Origin: Streptacidiphilus jiangxiensis
GTDB lineage: Bacteria; Actinomycetota; Actinomycetes; Streptomycetales; Streptomycetaceae
Direction of reading: 5' to 3'
Length of the DNA stretch: 64,000 nt
Assembly: GCF_900109465.1 (NCBI RefSeq)
Contig: NZ_FOAZ01000001.1
Location: 447,926 to 511,925, forward strand
This document shows, piece after piece, positions 16,243 through 25,685 of this stretch. The position numbers were made by a program, and so were the translations under genes. Positions within the stretch are counted from its first letter, which is position 1, and each line of letters begins with the position of its first letter. The notes under the pieces are model-generated. The model worked only from the letters and a program-made list of their open reading frames with translations, searched no databases and was not told the origin of the DNA.

Positions 16243-19200
16243 ATGACCACCTCCCTGCCCGCCGGCGCCTACCGCCTGGTGCGTGAGCCGGTCGCGCCTG
16301 CGGTTCCGCCTGCGCTGGACAGCCATCAGCAGGCGGTGGTGGACCACCGCGGCGGTCCGCTGCTGGTCCTGGCCGGGCCCGGCACGGGCAAGACCACGAC
16401 GCTGGTGGAGGCGGTCGCCGCGCGGATCGCCGAGGGCGTGCCGCCGGAGGAGATCCTCGTTCTCACCTTCAGCCGCAAGGCCGCCGTGGAGCTACGGGAC
16501 CGGATCACGGCCAGGGTCGGCGCCTTCGGCGGGCTGGGCGGGCCAGGCGCGGGCACGGCTGCCGCACCGCAGGCGACGACGTTCCACTCCTTCTGTTACG
16601 CGCTGCTGCGCGCCCACCAGGAGCCCGACCTCTACGCGGAGCCGCTGCGCCTGCTCTCGGGCCCGGAGCAGGACGTTCTCGTGCGCGAGCTGCTGACCGG
16701 TGGCGCGGAGGACGCCCGCGCGGGTCTCGCGGCCGGCCCGGGCTGGCCCGCCGAGCTGCGGGCGGCGCTCACCACCCGCGGCTTCGCCGACGAGGTCCGC
16801 GCGGTGCTCGCCCGCGCCCGTGAGCTCGGCCTCGGGGAGATGCAGCTGGCCCGCTTCGCCGAGCGGGTCGGCCGCCCGGACTGGGCGGCGGCGGCCCACT
16901 TCCTGGCCGAGTACCTCGACGTCCTCGACGGCCAGGACCTGCTCGACTACGCCGAGCTGGTGCACCGCGCGGTGCTGCTGGCCGAGCGGCCGGAGGTCGG
17001 CGAGCAGCTGCGTCGCACCTTCACCGTCGTCTTCGTCGACGAGTACCAGGACACCGACCCGTCCCAGACCCGCCTGCTGCGCGCGCTGGCCGGCAGCGGC
17101 CGCGAGCTCGTCGCCGTCGGCGACCCGGACCAGTCGATCTACGCCTTCCGGGGCGCGGACGTCAACGGCATCCTCGACTTCCCTCACGACTTCCCGCAGG
17201 CGGACGGCCGTCCGGCCCCGATCCGGGTGCTCCGCGTCTCGCGCCGGGCCGGGCGTCGACTGCTGGCCTCCAGCCGCGTCCTCGCCGGACGCCTCCCGGC
17301 CGGCCGTCTGCCGGCGGCGGCGCTGGCGGCCCACCGCGACCTGGTTCCCGCGCGCGAGGGCGGCTCCGTCGAGGTGCTGACCTTCCCGACGCCCGGCGCG
17401 GAGCTGGACAACATCGCGGACCTGCTCCGCCGTGCGCACCTTGAGCAGCAGGTCCCCTGGTCCGAGATGGCCGTCCTGGTCCGCGCCGGCGCCCGCTCCC
17501 TCCCGGGCCTGCGCCGCGTCCTCACCTCGGCGGGCGTTCCGGTCGAGATCGACGGCGACGACCTGCCGCTCCATGCCGAACCAGCGGTCGCCCCGCTCCT
17601 GGTGGCTCTCCGCCTCTGCGCCCTCTCCGCCACCCGCGCCCGCCGCCTCTCCGCGGGCGCGGCCGATGCCATTCCGTCCCAGCCCGGCCCGGGGGACGAC
17701 GCGGCGGCCGTGTCCGGCGCGGAGACGGACACGGCGCCCGCCGTCTCGTGGGGCGACCAGGTGGACGATGTCGAGGCGCCTGCGGCCGGGGCCCCGGGCA
17801 CGGTCGAGGGCCCCGACGACGCCGCCCGGCCCGTGAGCGCCGTGGCGAGTGGCGCGGTGGGCGACATCGTGGGCGACGTGGCGAGCGCCGAGCACGTCGG
17901 TGACCTGCGGTTCCGGTCCGCCGTGCTCGATCCGGAGGACCCGTTGACCGTCGAGGTGGCGGAGCAGCTGCTGACCGGCCCGCTGGCCGCGCTGGACGGC
18001 GCGGACCTGCGGCAGCTCGGGCGGGCCCTGCGGGAGGGGGAGCGAAGCGCGCTGCGGGAGGTGCCGGCGGAGGAGCGGCGCGCCGTGCGGCCCGCCGGGG
18101 AGCTGATCCGGGAGGCCCTCGCCGAGCCCGAGCGGCTCGTGCTGCTCGCCGGGCCCGCGGCCCGCCGCGCCCGGGAGCTGGGCCTGCTGCTGCGCAAGGT
18201 GCGGGACCTGCTGCTCGGAGGCGCCACCGCGGAGGATGCGCTGTGGGCGCTGTGGGAGTCGAGCAGCCCGTGGCGCGAGCGCCTGGAGCGTGCCGCCCTG
18301 CGCGGCGGCGCCGCCGGCCGGAACGCCGACCGGGACCTGGACGCGCTCTGCGCGCTCTTCGAGGCCGCCGCCCGCGCCGAACTGCGGGCCGGCGGTCCCC
18401 GAGGTGCGCTGAACTTCCTCGCCGAACTGGAGCAGCAGGACATCGCCGCCGACACCCTCTCCGGACGCGCCGTCCGGACGGACGCCGTCCGTCTGATGAC
18501 GGCGCACCGCTCCAAGGGGTTGGAATGGCGGCTGGTCGTGGTCGCCGGGGTGCAGGAGGGTCTCTGGCCCGACCTGCGGCGTCGTGGCTCCCTGCTGGAG
18601 GCCGACCGGATCGGCCGCGAGGGCCTCGCCGAGCCGATGCCGCAGAGCGCGCTGCTCGCGGAGGAGCGGCGCCTTTTCTACGTCGCCTGCACCCGGGCGA
18701 AGGAGCGCCTCGTGGTCACCGCGGTGCAGGCCGCGGCCGAGGACGGCGACGAGCCGTCCCGCTTCCTGCGCGAGCTCTACCGCGAGCGCCCGGACGGGAC
18801 GCGCGAGCCCGAGGTCCGCGTGGAGGACGTGACGCACCGACCGCGCCGTGCGCTGTCCGTCGCCGCGCTGGTCGCGGAGCTGCGGGCGACCAGCGTCGAC
18901 CCCGCCGCCTCGCCGCAGCTGCGCGAGGCGGCGGCCGAGCGGTTGGCCCGCCTGGCCGAGCTGACGGACGAGGACGGCCTGCCGCTGGTCCCGGCGGCCG
19001 ACCCGCACCGCTGGTGGGGGATGGCCGATCTGACGGAGAACGAGGTGCCGGTGCGTGACCCGGCCGGTCCGGTCGAGCTGTCGGGCAGCGCGCTGGAGTC
19101 CGTGAACGCCTGCTCGCTGCAGTGGTTCCTGGGGCGGGAGGTGCGCGCCCAGGAGGTGTCGAGCGGGGCGCAGGGTTTCGGCAACGTGGTCCACGTGCTG

Positions 19201-19878
19201 GCCGAGGAGGTCGGTTCCGGGCGCACCCCGGCCGATCTGGACGTGCTGATGGCCCGGCTGGACCGGGTGTGGGACGCGGTGGCCTTCGACGCGCCGTGGA
19301 AGTCGGAGCAGGAGAAGGGAGAGGCGCGGGCTGCTCTGGAACGCTTCCTGACCTGGCACTCCGCCGAGCGCGGGCGCGTGCCCGTCGCCGTCGAGCAGCC
19401 CTTCGACGTCGAGCTCAAGGCCGGCCCCTACGCGGTGCGGATCCGCGGCACCATGGACCGCGTCGAGCGCGAGAACGCCACCGGCGCGGCCTACGTCGTG
19501 GACTTCAAGACTGGCCGGAACACTCCCACCAGGGCCCAGGTCGAGGAGCATCCGCAGCTCGGCGTCTACCAGCTCGCCGTCCGCGAGGGCGCAGTGGACG
19601 AGGCCTTCGACGGGGTGCACCCGGAGCCGGGCGGCGCGGAGCTGGTGCAGCTGCGGCAGCCGGCCTCGCGGACGGCGGACGAGGTGCCCAAGGTGCAGCA
19701 CCAGGCCGGTCTGGAGGAGCACCCGTCGGGCGGGGAGTGGATCGAGGGCCTGCTCGCGGAGGCGGCGGACCGGGTGCTGCGGGAGCGCTTCCTACCGACC
19801 ACGGGCGACCAGTGCGGTCACTGCTCCTTCCACGGCAGCTGCTCGGCGCGTCCGGAGGGACGTCAGGTGGTGGAGTAG
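16243..19878 (+). CDS. adnA: AdnA-type helicase-nuclease subunit (UvrD/RecB family)
   Basis: Predicted 1211-residue subunit of the actinobacterial AdnAB complex, which unwinds and resects double-strand breaks. Helicase motifs: Walker A LAGPGTGKTTT near residue 45, FVDEYQDTDPSQTRLL near 265, GDPDQSIYAFRGAD near 292, and AHRSKGLEWRLVVVAG near 755. A C-terminal RecB-type nuclease has VVDFKTG near 1088. Cysteines in NACSLQWF (near 957) and CGHCSFHGSC (near 1192) form the four-Cys pattern of iron-sulfur-bearing AddB-like nucleases. A Gly/Ala/Asp-rich linker of about 90 residues (about 470-560) interrupts the second helicase domain. ATG 16243 preferred; GTG 16213 is possible, neither has a strong RBS. 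Assignment as AdnA rests on order before AdnB. Confidence 0.85.
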   Translation: MTTSLPAGAYRLVREPVAPAVPPALDSHQQAVVDHRGGPLLVLAGPGTGKTTTLVEAVAARIAEGVPPEEILVLTFSRKAAVELRDRITARVGAFGGLGGPGAGTAAAPQATTFHSFCYALLRAHQEPDLYAEPLRLLSGPEQDVLVRELLTGGAEDARAGLAAGPGWPAELRAALTTRGFADEVRAVLARARELGLGEMQLARFAERVGRPDWAAAAHFLAEYLDVLDGQDLLDYAELVHRAVLLAERPEVGEQLRRTFTVVFVDEYQDTDPSQTRLLRALAGSGRELVAVGDPDQSIYAFRGADVNGILDFPHDFPQADGRPAPIRVLRVSRRAGRRLLASSRVLAGRLPAGRLPAAALAAHRDLVPAREGGSVEVLTFPTPGAELDNIADLLRRAHLEQQVPWSEMAVLVRAGARSLPGLRRVLTSAGVPVEIDGDDLPLHAEPAVAPLLVALRLCALSATRARRLSAGAADAIPSQPGPGDDAAAVSGAETDTAPAVSWGDQVDDVEAPAAGAPGTVEGPDDAARPVSAVASGAVGDIVGDVASAEHVGDLRFRSAVLDPEDPLTVEVAEQLLTGPLAALDGADLRQLGRALREGERSALREVPAEERRAVRPAGELIREALAEPERLVLLAGPAARRARELGLLLRKVRDLLLGGATAEDALWALWESSSPWRERLERAALRGGAAGRNADRDLDALCALFEAAARAELRAGGPRGALNFLAELEQQDIAADTLSGRAVRTDAVRLMTAHRSKGLEWRLVVVAGVQEGLWPDLRRRGSLLEADRIGREGLAEPMPQSALLAEERRLFYVACTRAKERLVVTAVQAAAEDGDEPSRFLRELYRERPDGTREPEVRVEDVTHRPRRALSVAALVAELRATSVDPAASPQLREAAAERLARLAELTDEDGLPLVPAADPHRWWGMADLTENEVPVRDPAGPVELSGSALESVNACSLQWFLGREVRAQEVSSGAQGFGNVVHVLAEEVGSGRTPADLDVLMARLDRVWDAVAFDAPWKSEQEKGEARAALERFLTWHSAERGRVPVAVEQPFDVELKAGPYAVRIRGTMDRVERENATGAAYVVDFKTGRNTPTRAQVEEHPQLGVYQLAVREGAVDEAFDGVHPEPGGAELVQLRQPASRTADEVPKVQHQAGLEEHPSGGEWIEGLLAEAADRVLRERFLPTTGDQCGHCSFHGSCSARPEGRQVVE

Positions 19879-19988
19879 CGAGCGCGGGGCGGTGGGCGTG
19901 GAGCAGTGAGCACGGCGAGCGTTGCGTGTGCCAACATGTGCGCTTTCTCATTGCTCGCCCACAGCTCGATCCAAGGGAATTCCCGCAG

Positions 19989-20738
19989 ATGAACAGATGT
20001 CAGCGCATATCGGGCGCTCTCGTGCTCGCCGCGGCGTTCGCGCTCTCCGCCACCGCCTGCTCGCCCTTCGGCGGCTCGTCCTCGCCGAGCTCCGCCGGGA
20101 CGCCCAGCACCTCTCCGAGCCCGACGGCCCTCAGCGCGGACGCACTTGCCAACCAGGCCGTGGCGGACCTGGGACAGGCGTCGGCCTACCGGATGAAGGG
20201 CCGGATCGACCAGGCCGGCAAGATCATCGGCGTCGACCTCTCCGTGGTGACGGGCAAGGGCTGCGTGGGATCCATCAGCCAGGCCGGAAAGGGGACGATC
20301 CGGCTGGTCCTGCTCGGCCAGAAGCTGTGGATCAGGCCGAACGTGTCCTTCTGGGAGTCCGTCGGCGCCCCCTCGAGCACGGCCCGGGCGTTGGCGGCCA
20401 AGTACGTCGCCACCAGCGCCACCAGCGCGAAGTTCGGCGCCTTCGGCAAGCTCTGCGACGCGCAGGCGCTCACCAAGGGCTTCGGCACCGCCACCGGCCT
20501 GGCCCGCGGCGCGACGACGACCGTCGACGGCGTCTCCGCGGTGACCCTCAAGGAGGCCGACGGCGTGCTGGACTACGTCACCGAGTCCGGCCGACCGGAG
20601 CTGGTCCGCCTGCTCAAGCCGGCCAAGGGCAGCGCCAAGGTCGCCAGCCAGATCGACTTCCTCGACTTCGGCAAGCCGGCCACGATCACCGCGCCGCCTG
20701 CGTCGCAGACCATCCCGGGGGCGAAGCTCGGGGCCTGA
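19989..20738 (+). CDS. Secreted lipoprotein between adnA and adnB
   Basis: Predicted 249-residue lipoprotein. The N-terminus MNRCQRISGALVLAAAFAL leads to the lipobox LSATAC, with lipidated Cys at residue 24, followed by a Ser/Thr/Pro-rich linker (SSSPSSAGTPSTSPSP). The remaining part (AYRMKGRID..., GTIRLVLLGQKLWIRPNVSFW, TTTVDGVSAVTLKE) resembles the LppX/LprG-like fold of actinobacterial lipoproteins, which bind lipids, but this is fold-level inference. AGGGA precedes ATG 19989. It is wedged between two helicase-nuclease genes that are usually adjacent: 110 bp after adnA and 25 bp before adnB. Nothing suggests a role in recombination. Confidence 0.82.
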   Translation: MNRCQRISGALVLAAAFALSATACSPFGGSSSPSSAGTPSTSPSPTALSADALANQAVADLGQASAYRMKGRIDQAGKIIGVDLSVVTGKGCVGSISQAGKGTIRLVLLGQKLWIRPNVSFWESVGAPSSTARALAAKYVATSATSAKFGAFGKLCDAQALTKGFGTATGLARGATTTVDGVSAVTLKEADGVLDYVTESGRPELVRLLKPAKGSAKVASQIDFLDFGKPATITAPPASQTIPGAKLGA

Positions 20739-20751
20739 CAGACCCCCGCGC

Positions 20752-20763
20752 TAGCGTTGGGGT
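20752..20763 (+). promoter_or_regulatory. -10 box of predicted leaderless adnB promoter
   Basis: TAGCGT (20752-20757) ends six bases before the adnB ATG, in the short gap after the lipoprotein gene. The sequence between (tggggt) is not a good Shine-Dalgarno. Confidence 0.45.
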
Positions 20764-23700
20764 ATGCCCGGCCGTCTGACCAGTCCCGAGGAGCTCAGGG
20801 AGCTCCTCGGGATCCCGTTCACCGCGGAGCAGCTGCGCGCGATCACCGCGCCGCTCGCCCCCGCGGTCATCGTCGCGGGCGCGGGCTCGGGCAAGACCAC
20901 GGTGATGGCCGCGCGCGTGGTCTGGCTCGTCGGCACCGGCCAGGTCCGGCCGGAGCAGGTGCTCGGGCTGACGTTCACCAACAAGGCCGCCGCCGAGCTC
21001 GCCGAACGCGTGCGCAAGGCGCTGCTGCACGCCGGCGTCGTCGAGACCGAGCGTGTCGAGCCGTCCGCGCAGGCGGGGGGTGACGAGTTCGGCGAGCCGG
21101 AGATCTCCACCTACCACGCCTTCGCGGGTCGGCTGCTGACCGACCACGGCCTGCGCATCGGCCTGGAGCCCGACGTCCGGCTGCTCGCCGACGCCACCCG
21201 CTTCCAGCTCGCCGCACGGGTGCTGCGCCAGGCGCCGGGCCCCTACCCGGGGCTCAAGGACGGCGTGTCCTCGCTCATCGCCAAGCTGGTCAAGCTGGAC
21301 GGCGAGCTGGCCGAGCACCTGGTTCCGCCGGAGCGCCTGATCACGCACGACACCGAACTGTTGGCCTCGCTGGCAGGCGTCAAGCTCGGCAACGAGTCAT
21401 TGCGGGCGGTCCCTGTGGCGGCCGAGGCACGCCGGGAGCTGGCCGAGCTCGTCGTCCGCTACCGCGCCCGCAAGCGCGAGGCCCAGCTGATGGACTTCGG
21501 CGACCAGATCGCGGCGTGCGCGCGCCTCGCGCTGACCCGCCCCGAGGTCGGCGGGCTGCTGCGCGAGCAGTTCGCCGTCGTGCTGCTGGACGAGTACCAG
21601 GACACCTCCGTCGCCCAGCGCCTGATGCTCGCGAGCCTCTTCGGCGACGGCACCGGCCACCCGGTCACCGCCGTCGGCGACCCCTGCCAGGCCATCTACG
21701 GCTGGCGGGGCGCCTCCGTCGCCAACCTGGACGAGTTCCCGCACCACTTCCGCGAAGCGGACAGTGATCGCAGTCGCGAAGCGGATCGTGATCGCAGCCG
21801 CGAGGCGGACAGAGATCGCAGCCGCGAGGCGGATCCGACGTACCGCCGCGAAGCGGACGCCGCGCGCAGCCTCGGCGCGGAGCCGCCGGTCGCCGCCCAC
21901 GACGTCGGGGTCGCCGACGCAGACGCCCGCGCCGACGACGCCGCGCCGCGCGGTGTGCAGGGCGCTCCTGCCGCGCGGTACTCGCTCAGCGAGAACCGCC
22001 GGTCCGGCGGGCGGCTGCTCGCCTTCGCCAACGACCTCGCCGCGCCGCTGCGCGCCATGCACGAGGGCGTCGCCGCGTTGCGGCCCGCGCCGGGGGAGGA
22101 GCAGGCGGGCGGGTTGCGCTGCGCGTTGCTGGAGACGCACGAGGCCGAGGTGGCCTGGGTCGCGGACAGCATCGCCCACCTGGTCCGCACGGGCACCGCG
22201 CCCGGCCGGATCGCCGTGCTCTGCCGTGCCGGCCGCGAGCTCTTCCCGGACGTGCACGCCGCGCTGGTCGCGCGGGACGTGCCGGTCGAGGTGGTCGGCC
22301 TGTCGGGGCTGCTTCACCTGCCGGAGATCGCGGATCTCGTCGCCACCTGCGAGGTGCTGCAGGATCCGACGGCCAACGCCGCCCTGGTCCGGCTGCTGAG
22401 CGGCCCGCGCTGGCGGATCGGGCCGCGCGACCTCGCCCTGCTCGGCCGCCGGGCCCGGGACCTGGTCCGCGTCGCCGGGGACGACGGACGCCAGGACAAG
22501 CTGGAGCAGGCCGTTGCCGAGGCCGATCCGACGGAGATCGTGTCGCTGGCGGACGCCCTGGAGTCCTTCCTCTATCCCGGGCAGGCCGGCGAGCCGGAGC
22601 TGCCGTTCTCTGCGGATGCCGCCGCCCGCTTCCAGCGGCTGGCCGTCGAGATACGCGAGCTGCGCCGTGCCCTCGCCGAGCCGCTGATGGACGTGCTGCA
22701 CCGGGTGCTCACGGTCACGGGCCTGGAGGTGGAGCTCGCCGCCTCGCCGCACGCCCTCGCCGCGCGCCGTCGGGAGACCCTGTCGGCCTTCCTCGACGTT
22801 GCCGCAGGCTTTGCGGACCTGGACGGCGATCCGTCGCTGGGGGCGTTCCTGGCGTTCCTGCGTACGGCCCAGGAGTACGACCGCGGGCTCGACAACAACC
22901 TGCCCAGCGGCGAGGACACGGTGAAGGTGCTCACCGCGCACAAGTCCAAGGGCCTGGAGTGGGACGTCGTCTTCGTCCCGGGCCTGGTCAAGGGCGCCTT
23001 CCCCAGCGGAACAGGGCGTGAGCGGTGGACCTCGCGCCCCGAGGTGCTTCCGCACACCCTGCGCGGAGACGCGGCCTCGCTGCCCGCCGATCCGGCGTGG
23101 ACCTCGGCGGGCCTCAAGGAGTTCGAGGCCGAGATGAAGACACACGCCGCCACCGAGGAGCTGCGCCTCGGCTACGTGGCCTTCACCCGTCCCCGCGCCC
23201 TGCTCTACGCCTCCGGCCACTGGTGGGGGCCGTCGCAGAAGCGCCCGCGCGGGCCGTCCCCGTTCCTGGACGCGCTGCGGATCTTCGGCGAGGAGCAGCC
23301 CGGCAGCGGTGTGGAGATCGAGCACTGGGCCGAGCCACCGGCCGAGGACGCGCAGAACCCGGCGCTGGATCAGACCGTCGAGCACGCCTGGCCGCTGCCC
23401 TTGGACGCGGCCGCCCAGGCCGCGCGCCGCGCCGCCGGCACGCGCGTGCTGGCCGGTTCCCGCGGCGAGGCCTCCCCGGAGCCGGAGCCGGAGGCGGCGG
23501 AGGAGCGCAGGCTGGTCGCCTCCTGGGACCGTGACCTGGAGCTCCTCTCCGCCGAGCTGCGCCGCTCCCGCTCCCGGGTGCGGGAGGTGGCGTTGCCGGC
23601 GTCGCTCTCCGCCTCGCAGCTGCTGCGCGTCGCGGCGGATCCGGACGGTTTCGCGCGCGAGCTGGCCCGGCCGGTGCCGCGTCCGCCGCAGCCCGCCGCC

Positions 23701-24213
23701 CGCCGCGGCACCCGGTTCCACGCGTGGGTCGAGTCCCGGCTCGCGGTCGAGCCGCTGCTGTTGCTCGGCGAGGAGGAGCTGCCGGGCCTCGACGACTCGG
23801 GCATCGAGGACGAACGGGACCTGGCCCGGCTCAAGGAGGCATTCCTCCGAACGGAGTACGCCGCGCGCACCCCGTACCGGATCGAGGAGCCGTTCCAACT
23901 GGTCCTCGGCGGCCGCGTGGTCCGTGGCCGGATCGACGCGGTCTACCGCACGCCGCAGGGCTTCGAGGTGGTCGACTGGAAGACCAACCATCGGGAGACG
24001 GCCGACCCGCTGCAGCTCGCCGTCTACCGTCTGGCCTGGGCGGAACGCGAGGGTCTGGATCCGGCCCTGGTGTCCGCCGCGTTTCTGTATGTTCGTAGCG
24101 GAACGGTCGTGAGACCGCAGGCGCTGCCGGGCCGGGAGGGGCTGGAGGCGCTGCTCGACGCGGTTGCTCCGAACGGGGAACGCATCGGTGAAGCAGCCAC
24201 GGAGGCTTTGTGA
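20764..24213 (+). CDS. adnB: AdnB-type helicase-nuclease subunit (UvrD/RecB family)
   Basis: Partner motor-nuclease of AdnA, 1149 residues. Walker A VAGAGSGKTTV near residue 38, LLDEYQDTSVAQ near 276, GDPCQAIYGWRGASV near 308, SENRRSGG near 408, AHKSKGLEWDVVFVPGL near 726. The RecB-type nuclease is shown by GTRFHAWVES near 982 and VVDWKTNHRETADPLQLAVY near 1071. The cysteine set seen in AdnA is absent. Between motifs III and IV sits an odd insert (about 330-395) made of four eight-residue repeats (ADRDRSRE type) and an Ala/Asp-rich stretch. The gene may be expressed from its own leaderless promoter as well as from the upstream operon. Confidence 0.86.
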   Translation: MPGRLTSPEELRELLGIPFTAEQLRAITAPLAPAVIVAGAGSGKTTVMAARVVWLVGTGQVRPEQVLGLTFTNKAAAELAERVRKALLHAGVVETERVEPSAQAGGDEFGEPEISTYHAFAGRLLTDHGLRIGLEPDVRLLADATRFQLAARVLRQAPGPYPGLKDGVSSLIAKLVKLDGELAEHLVPPERLITHDTELLASLAGVKLGNESLRAVPVAAEARRELAELVVRYRARKREAQLMDFGDQIAACARLALTRPEVGGLLREQFAVVLLDEYQDTSVAQRLMLASLFGDGTGHPVTAVGDPCQAIYGWRGASVANLDEFPHHFREADSDRSREADRDRSREADRDRSREADPTYRREADAARSLGAEPPVAAHDVGVADADARADDAAPRGVQGAPAARYSLSENRRSGGRLLAFANDLAAPLRAMHEGVAALRPAPGEEQAGGLRCALLETHEAEVAWVADSIAHLVRTGTAPGRIAVLCRAGRELFPDVHAALVARDVPVEVVGLSGLLHLPEIADLVATCEVLQDPTANAALVRLLSGPRWRIGPRDLALLGRRARDLVRVAGDDGRQDKLEQAVAEADPTEIVSLADALESFLYPGQAGEPELPFSADAAARFQRLAVEIRELRRALAEPLMDVLHRVLTVTGLEVELAASPHALAARRRETLSAFLDVAAGFADLDGDPSLGAFLAFLRTAQEYDRGLDNNLPSGEDTVKVLTAHKSKGLEWDVVFVPGLVKGAFPSGTGRERWTSRPEVLPHTLRGDAASLPADPAWTSAGLKEFEAEMKTHAATEELRLGYVAFTRPRALLYASGHWWGPSQKRPRGPSPFLDALRIFGEEQPGSGVEIEHWAEPPAEDAQNPALDQTVEHAWPLPLDAAAQAARRAAGTRVLAGSRGEASPEPEPEAAEERRLVASWDRDLELLSAELRRSRSRVREVALPASLSASQLLRVAADPDGFARELARPVPRPPQPAARRGTRFHAWVESRLAVEPLLLLGEEELPGLDDSGIEDERDLARLKEAFLRTEYAARTPYRIEEPFQLVLGGRVVRGRIDAVYRTPQGFEVVDWKTNHRETADPLQLAVYRLAWAEREGLDPALVSAAFLYVRSGTVVRPQALPGREGLEALLDAVAPNGERIGEAATEAL
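21757..21852 (+). repeat. Four 24-bp tandem repeats inside adnB
   Basis: Units start at 21757, 21781, 21805 and 21829 and encode ADSDRSRE, ADRDRSRE, ADRDRSRE and ADPTYRRE. The first three are nearly identical in DNA and the fourth is diverged. The period is a multiple of three, so copy-number changes keep the frame. Confidence 0.9.
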
Positions 24214-24413
24214 AAGGACTGTGCAGCCTGTCCAATTCGCGCCTAATGTGGGGACGCTAACCAGTCAACTTCGATCCGACGTCGAACGAAAGACGTTGGA
24301 CCAAAACCGGCCGCGGTCGGGGCCGCAGTTGGGACGCGCCCGCTCGCACACACCGCCCACGTTCATGCACCCTCGTTGCACCTCGATGCACAGTGCCCGC
24401 AGGAGAGACGACG

Positions 24414-25628
24414 TTGACTGCCGCCGGAAGGTTCCGCCAGCTCAGCCACAGGGGCAGGGGGGTGCTCCTGCTGCCCTTCCTCGGCGTGGCCCTGGTCTTC
24501 GTACTCGACCGGGCCAGCAACAACCCCGACGTCACCTTCGAACCGGCGCTCTCGGCCGGGCCCGCGCTCGCCGCCGTCGTCAGCAACAGCCTGTGGTTCC
24601 CGCTCCTGGTCGGCGGGGTCACCATCGGTGAGGCCTTCGGCATCGCCGCCGAGGACCGGACCATGTCCGCCTCGGTGCACACCGCCAGCGTCCTCGCCAT
24701 CGTGCTGATCACGGCGATCGGTGCGGCCAGTGTCATCCTGCGCAACCGGCAGGAGCGCGCCCTGGCCGACGCCCGCCTGGTCTCCGAGGTCGCCCAGCGC
24801 ATCCTGCTGCGTTCCATCCCGGAGCGCATCGGTCCGGTCCGCGCCGCCGTCCACTACGCGGCCGCCGCCGCCCACGCCCGCATCGGGGGCGACCTCTACG
24901 AGGTGGTGCAGACCCGTTACGGGGTCCGCGCCGTCATCGGGGACGTACGCGGCAAGGGCCTCGCGGCGGTGGAGACGGCCGCCGCGATCCTCGGCGCGTT
25001 CCGGGAGGCCGCGCACCAGGAGCAGTCCCTGGACAAGGTCGCCACCTGGCTCGCCGACAGCCTCGGCCGCGCCCTGCACGAGAACGACGGCGAGCACGAG
25101 GGCAGCGACGAGGAGTTCGTGACGCTGGTGCTGGTGGGCGTCGGCCCCGACGCCGTGGTCGAGATCGTCAACTGCGGCCACCCTGCTCCGCTGCTGCTGC
25201 GGCGCGGCACCCCGGTCCGCTTCCTGGACCCGCCGTCCAACGTCCCGCCGCTCGGGGTCCTGGAGCCGGAGGACGTCCGTCCCCCGATCCTGCGCCTGCC
25301 GCTCCAGGAGGACGACCGCCTGCTGCTGTACACCGACGGCGTGATCGAGGCTCGCAACAGCTGGGGTGTCTTCTACCCCCTGGCCGAGCGGGTGCCGGAC
25401 TGCGCGACGGCCGAGACGCCTGCCCTCGTGCTGGACCGCCTCCACGAGGACGTCCGGCGCCACGTCGGACACCAGCTGGGCGACGACGCGGCGATGCTGC
25501 TCCTGCAGTACGCCCCGCTCCCCGCGAGCGCGGCGCCGGCCCCGCACCGCTCCGTCGTCCACCCCCGCGTCTCGACCACCCAGGCCGACCAGCTGCCCCT
25601 GCTCGATCGCGGCGACCCGCGCGAGTAG
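24414..25628 (+). CDS. Membrane-anchored SpoIIE-type PP2C phosphatase
   Basis: Predicted 404-residue Ser/Thr phosphatase of the SpoIIE/RsbU class. Three hydrophobic segments occupy residues 12-110 (VLLLPFLGVALVFVLD, NSLWFPLLVGGVTIG, SVLAIVLITAIGAASVIL). The catalytic domain follows with ARIGGDLYEV near 155, VIGDVRGKGLAAVETAA near 175, NCGHPAPLLLR near 257 and LLLYTDGVIEARN near 303, carrying the metal-binding Asp residues. Family role: dephosphorylates anti-anti-sigma proteins to release sigma factors. An anti-sigma-type ATPase gene lies 5 kb away. The TTG at 24414 with AGGAGAG six bases upstream is chosen; the in-frame GTG at 24393 lacks an RBS. Confidence 0.88.
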   Translation: MTAAGRFRQLSHRGRGVLLLPFLGVALVFVLDRASNNPDVTFEPALSAGPALAAVVSNSLWFPLLVGGVTIGEAFGIAAEDRTMSASVHTASVLAIVLITAIGAASVILRNRQERALADARLVSEVAQRILLRSIPERIGPVRAAVHYAAAAAHARIGGDLYEVVQTRYGVRAVIGDVRGKGLAAVETAAAILGAFREAAHQEQSLDKVATWLADSLGRALHENDGEHEGSDEEFVTLVLVGVGPDAVVEIVNCGHPAPLLLRRGTPVRFLDPPSNVPPLGVLEPEDVRPPILRLPLQEDDRLLLYTDGVIEARNSWGVFYPLAERVPDCATAETPALVLDRLHEDVRRHVGHQLGDDAAMLLLQYAPLPASAAPAPHRSVVHPRVSTTQADQLPLLDRGDPRE

Positions 25629-25682
25629 CGGCGCCGCACCGCGCCGCACTGCACCGCGCTACCCAGCGTGGTGCCGCGCCGC
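25628..25682. terminator. Inverted repeat between convergent genes
   Basis: GCGGCGCCGCACC (25628-25640) faces GGTGCCGCGCCGC (25670-25682) with one mismatch. It fills the space between the stops of the phosphatase and the minus-strand nuclease-family gene and could end transcription from both sides. Confidence 0.5.
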
Positions 25683-25685
25683 GCG

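Noticed and set aside
16492-19722. 1076-codon open frame opposite adnA
   Set aside because: Antisense shadow: G/C in third positions of the true gene removes stop codons on the other strand. The translation is low-complexity Gly/Arg/Gln/Leu without family motifs.
21397-23991. 864-codon open frame opposite adnB
   Set aside because: Same antisense artefact; the plus strand has complete helicase and nuclease motifs.
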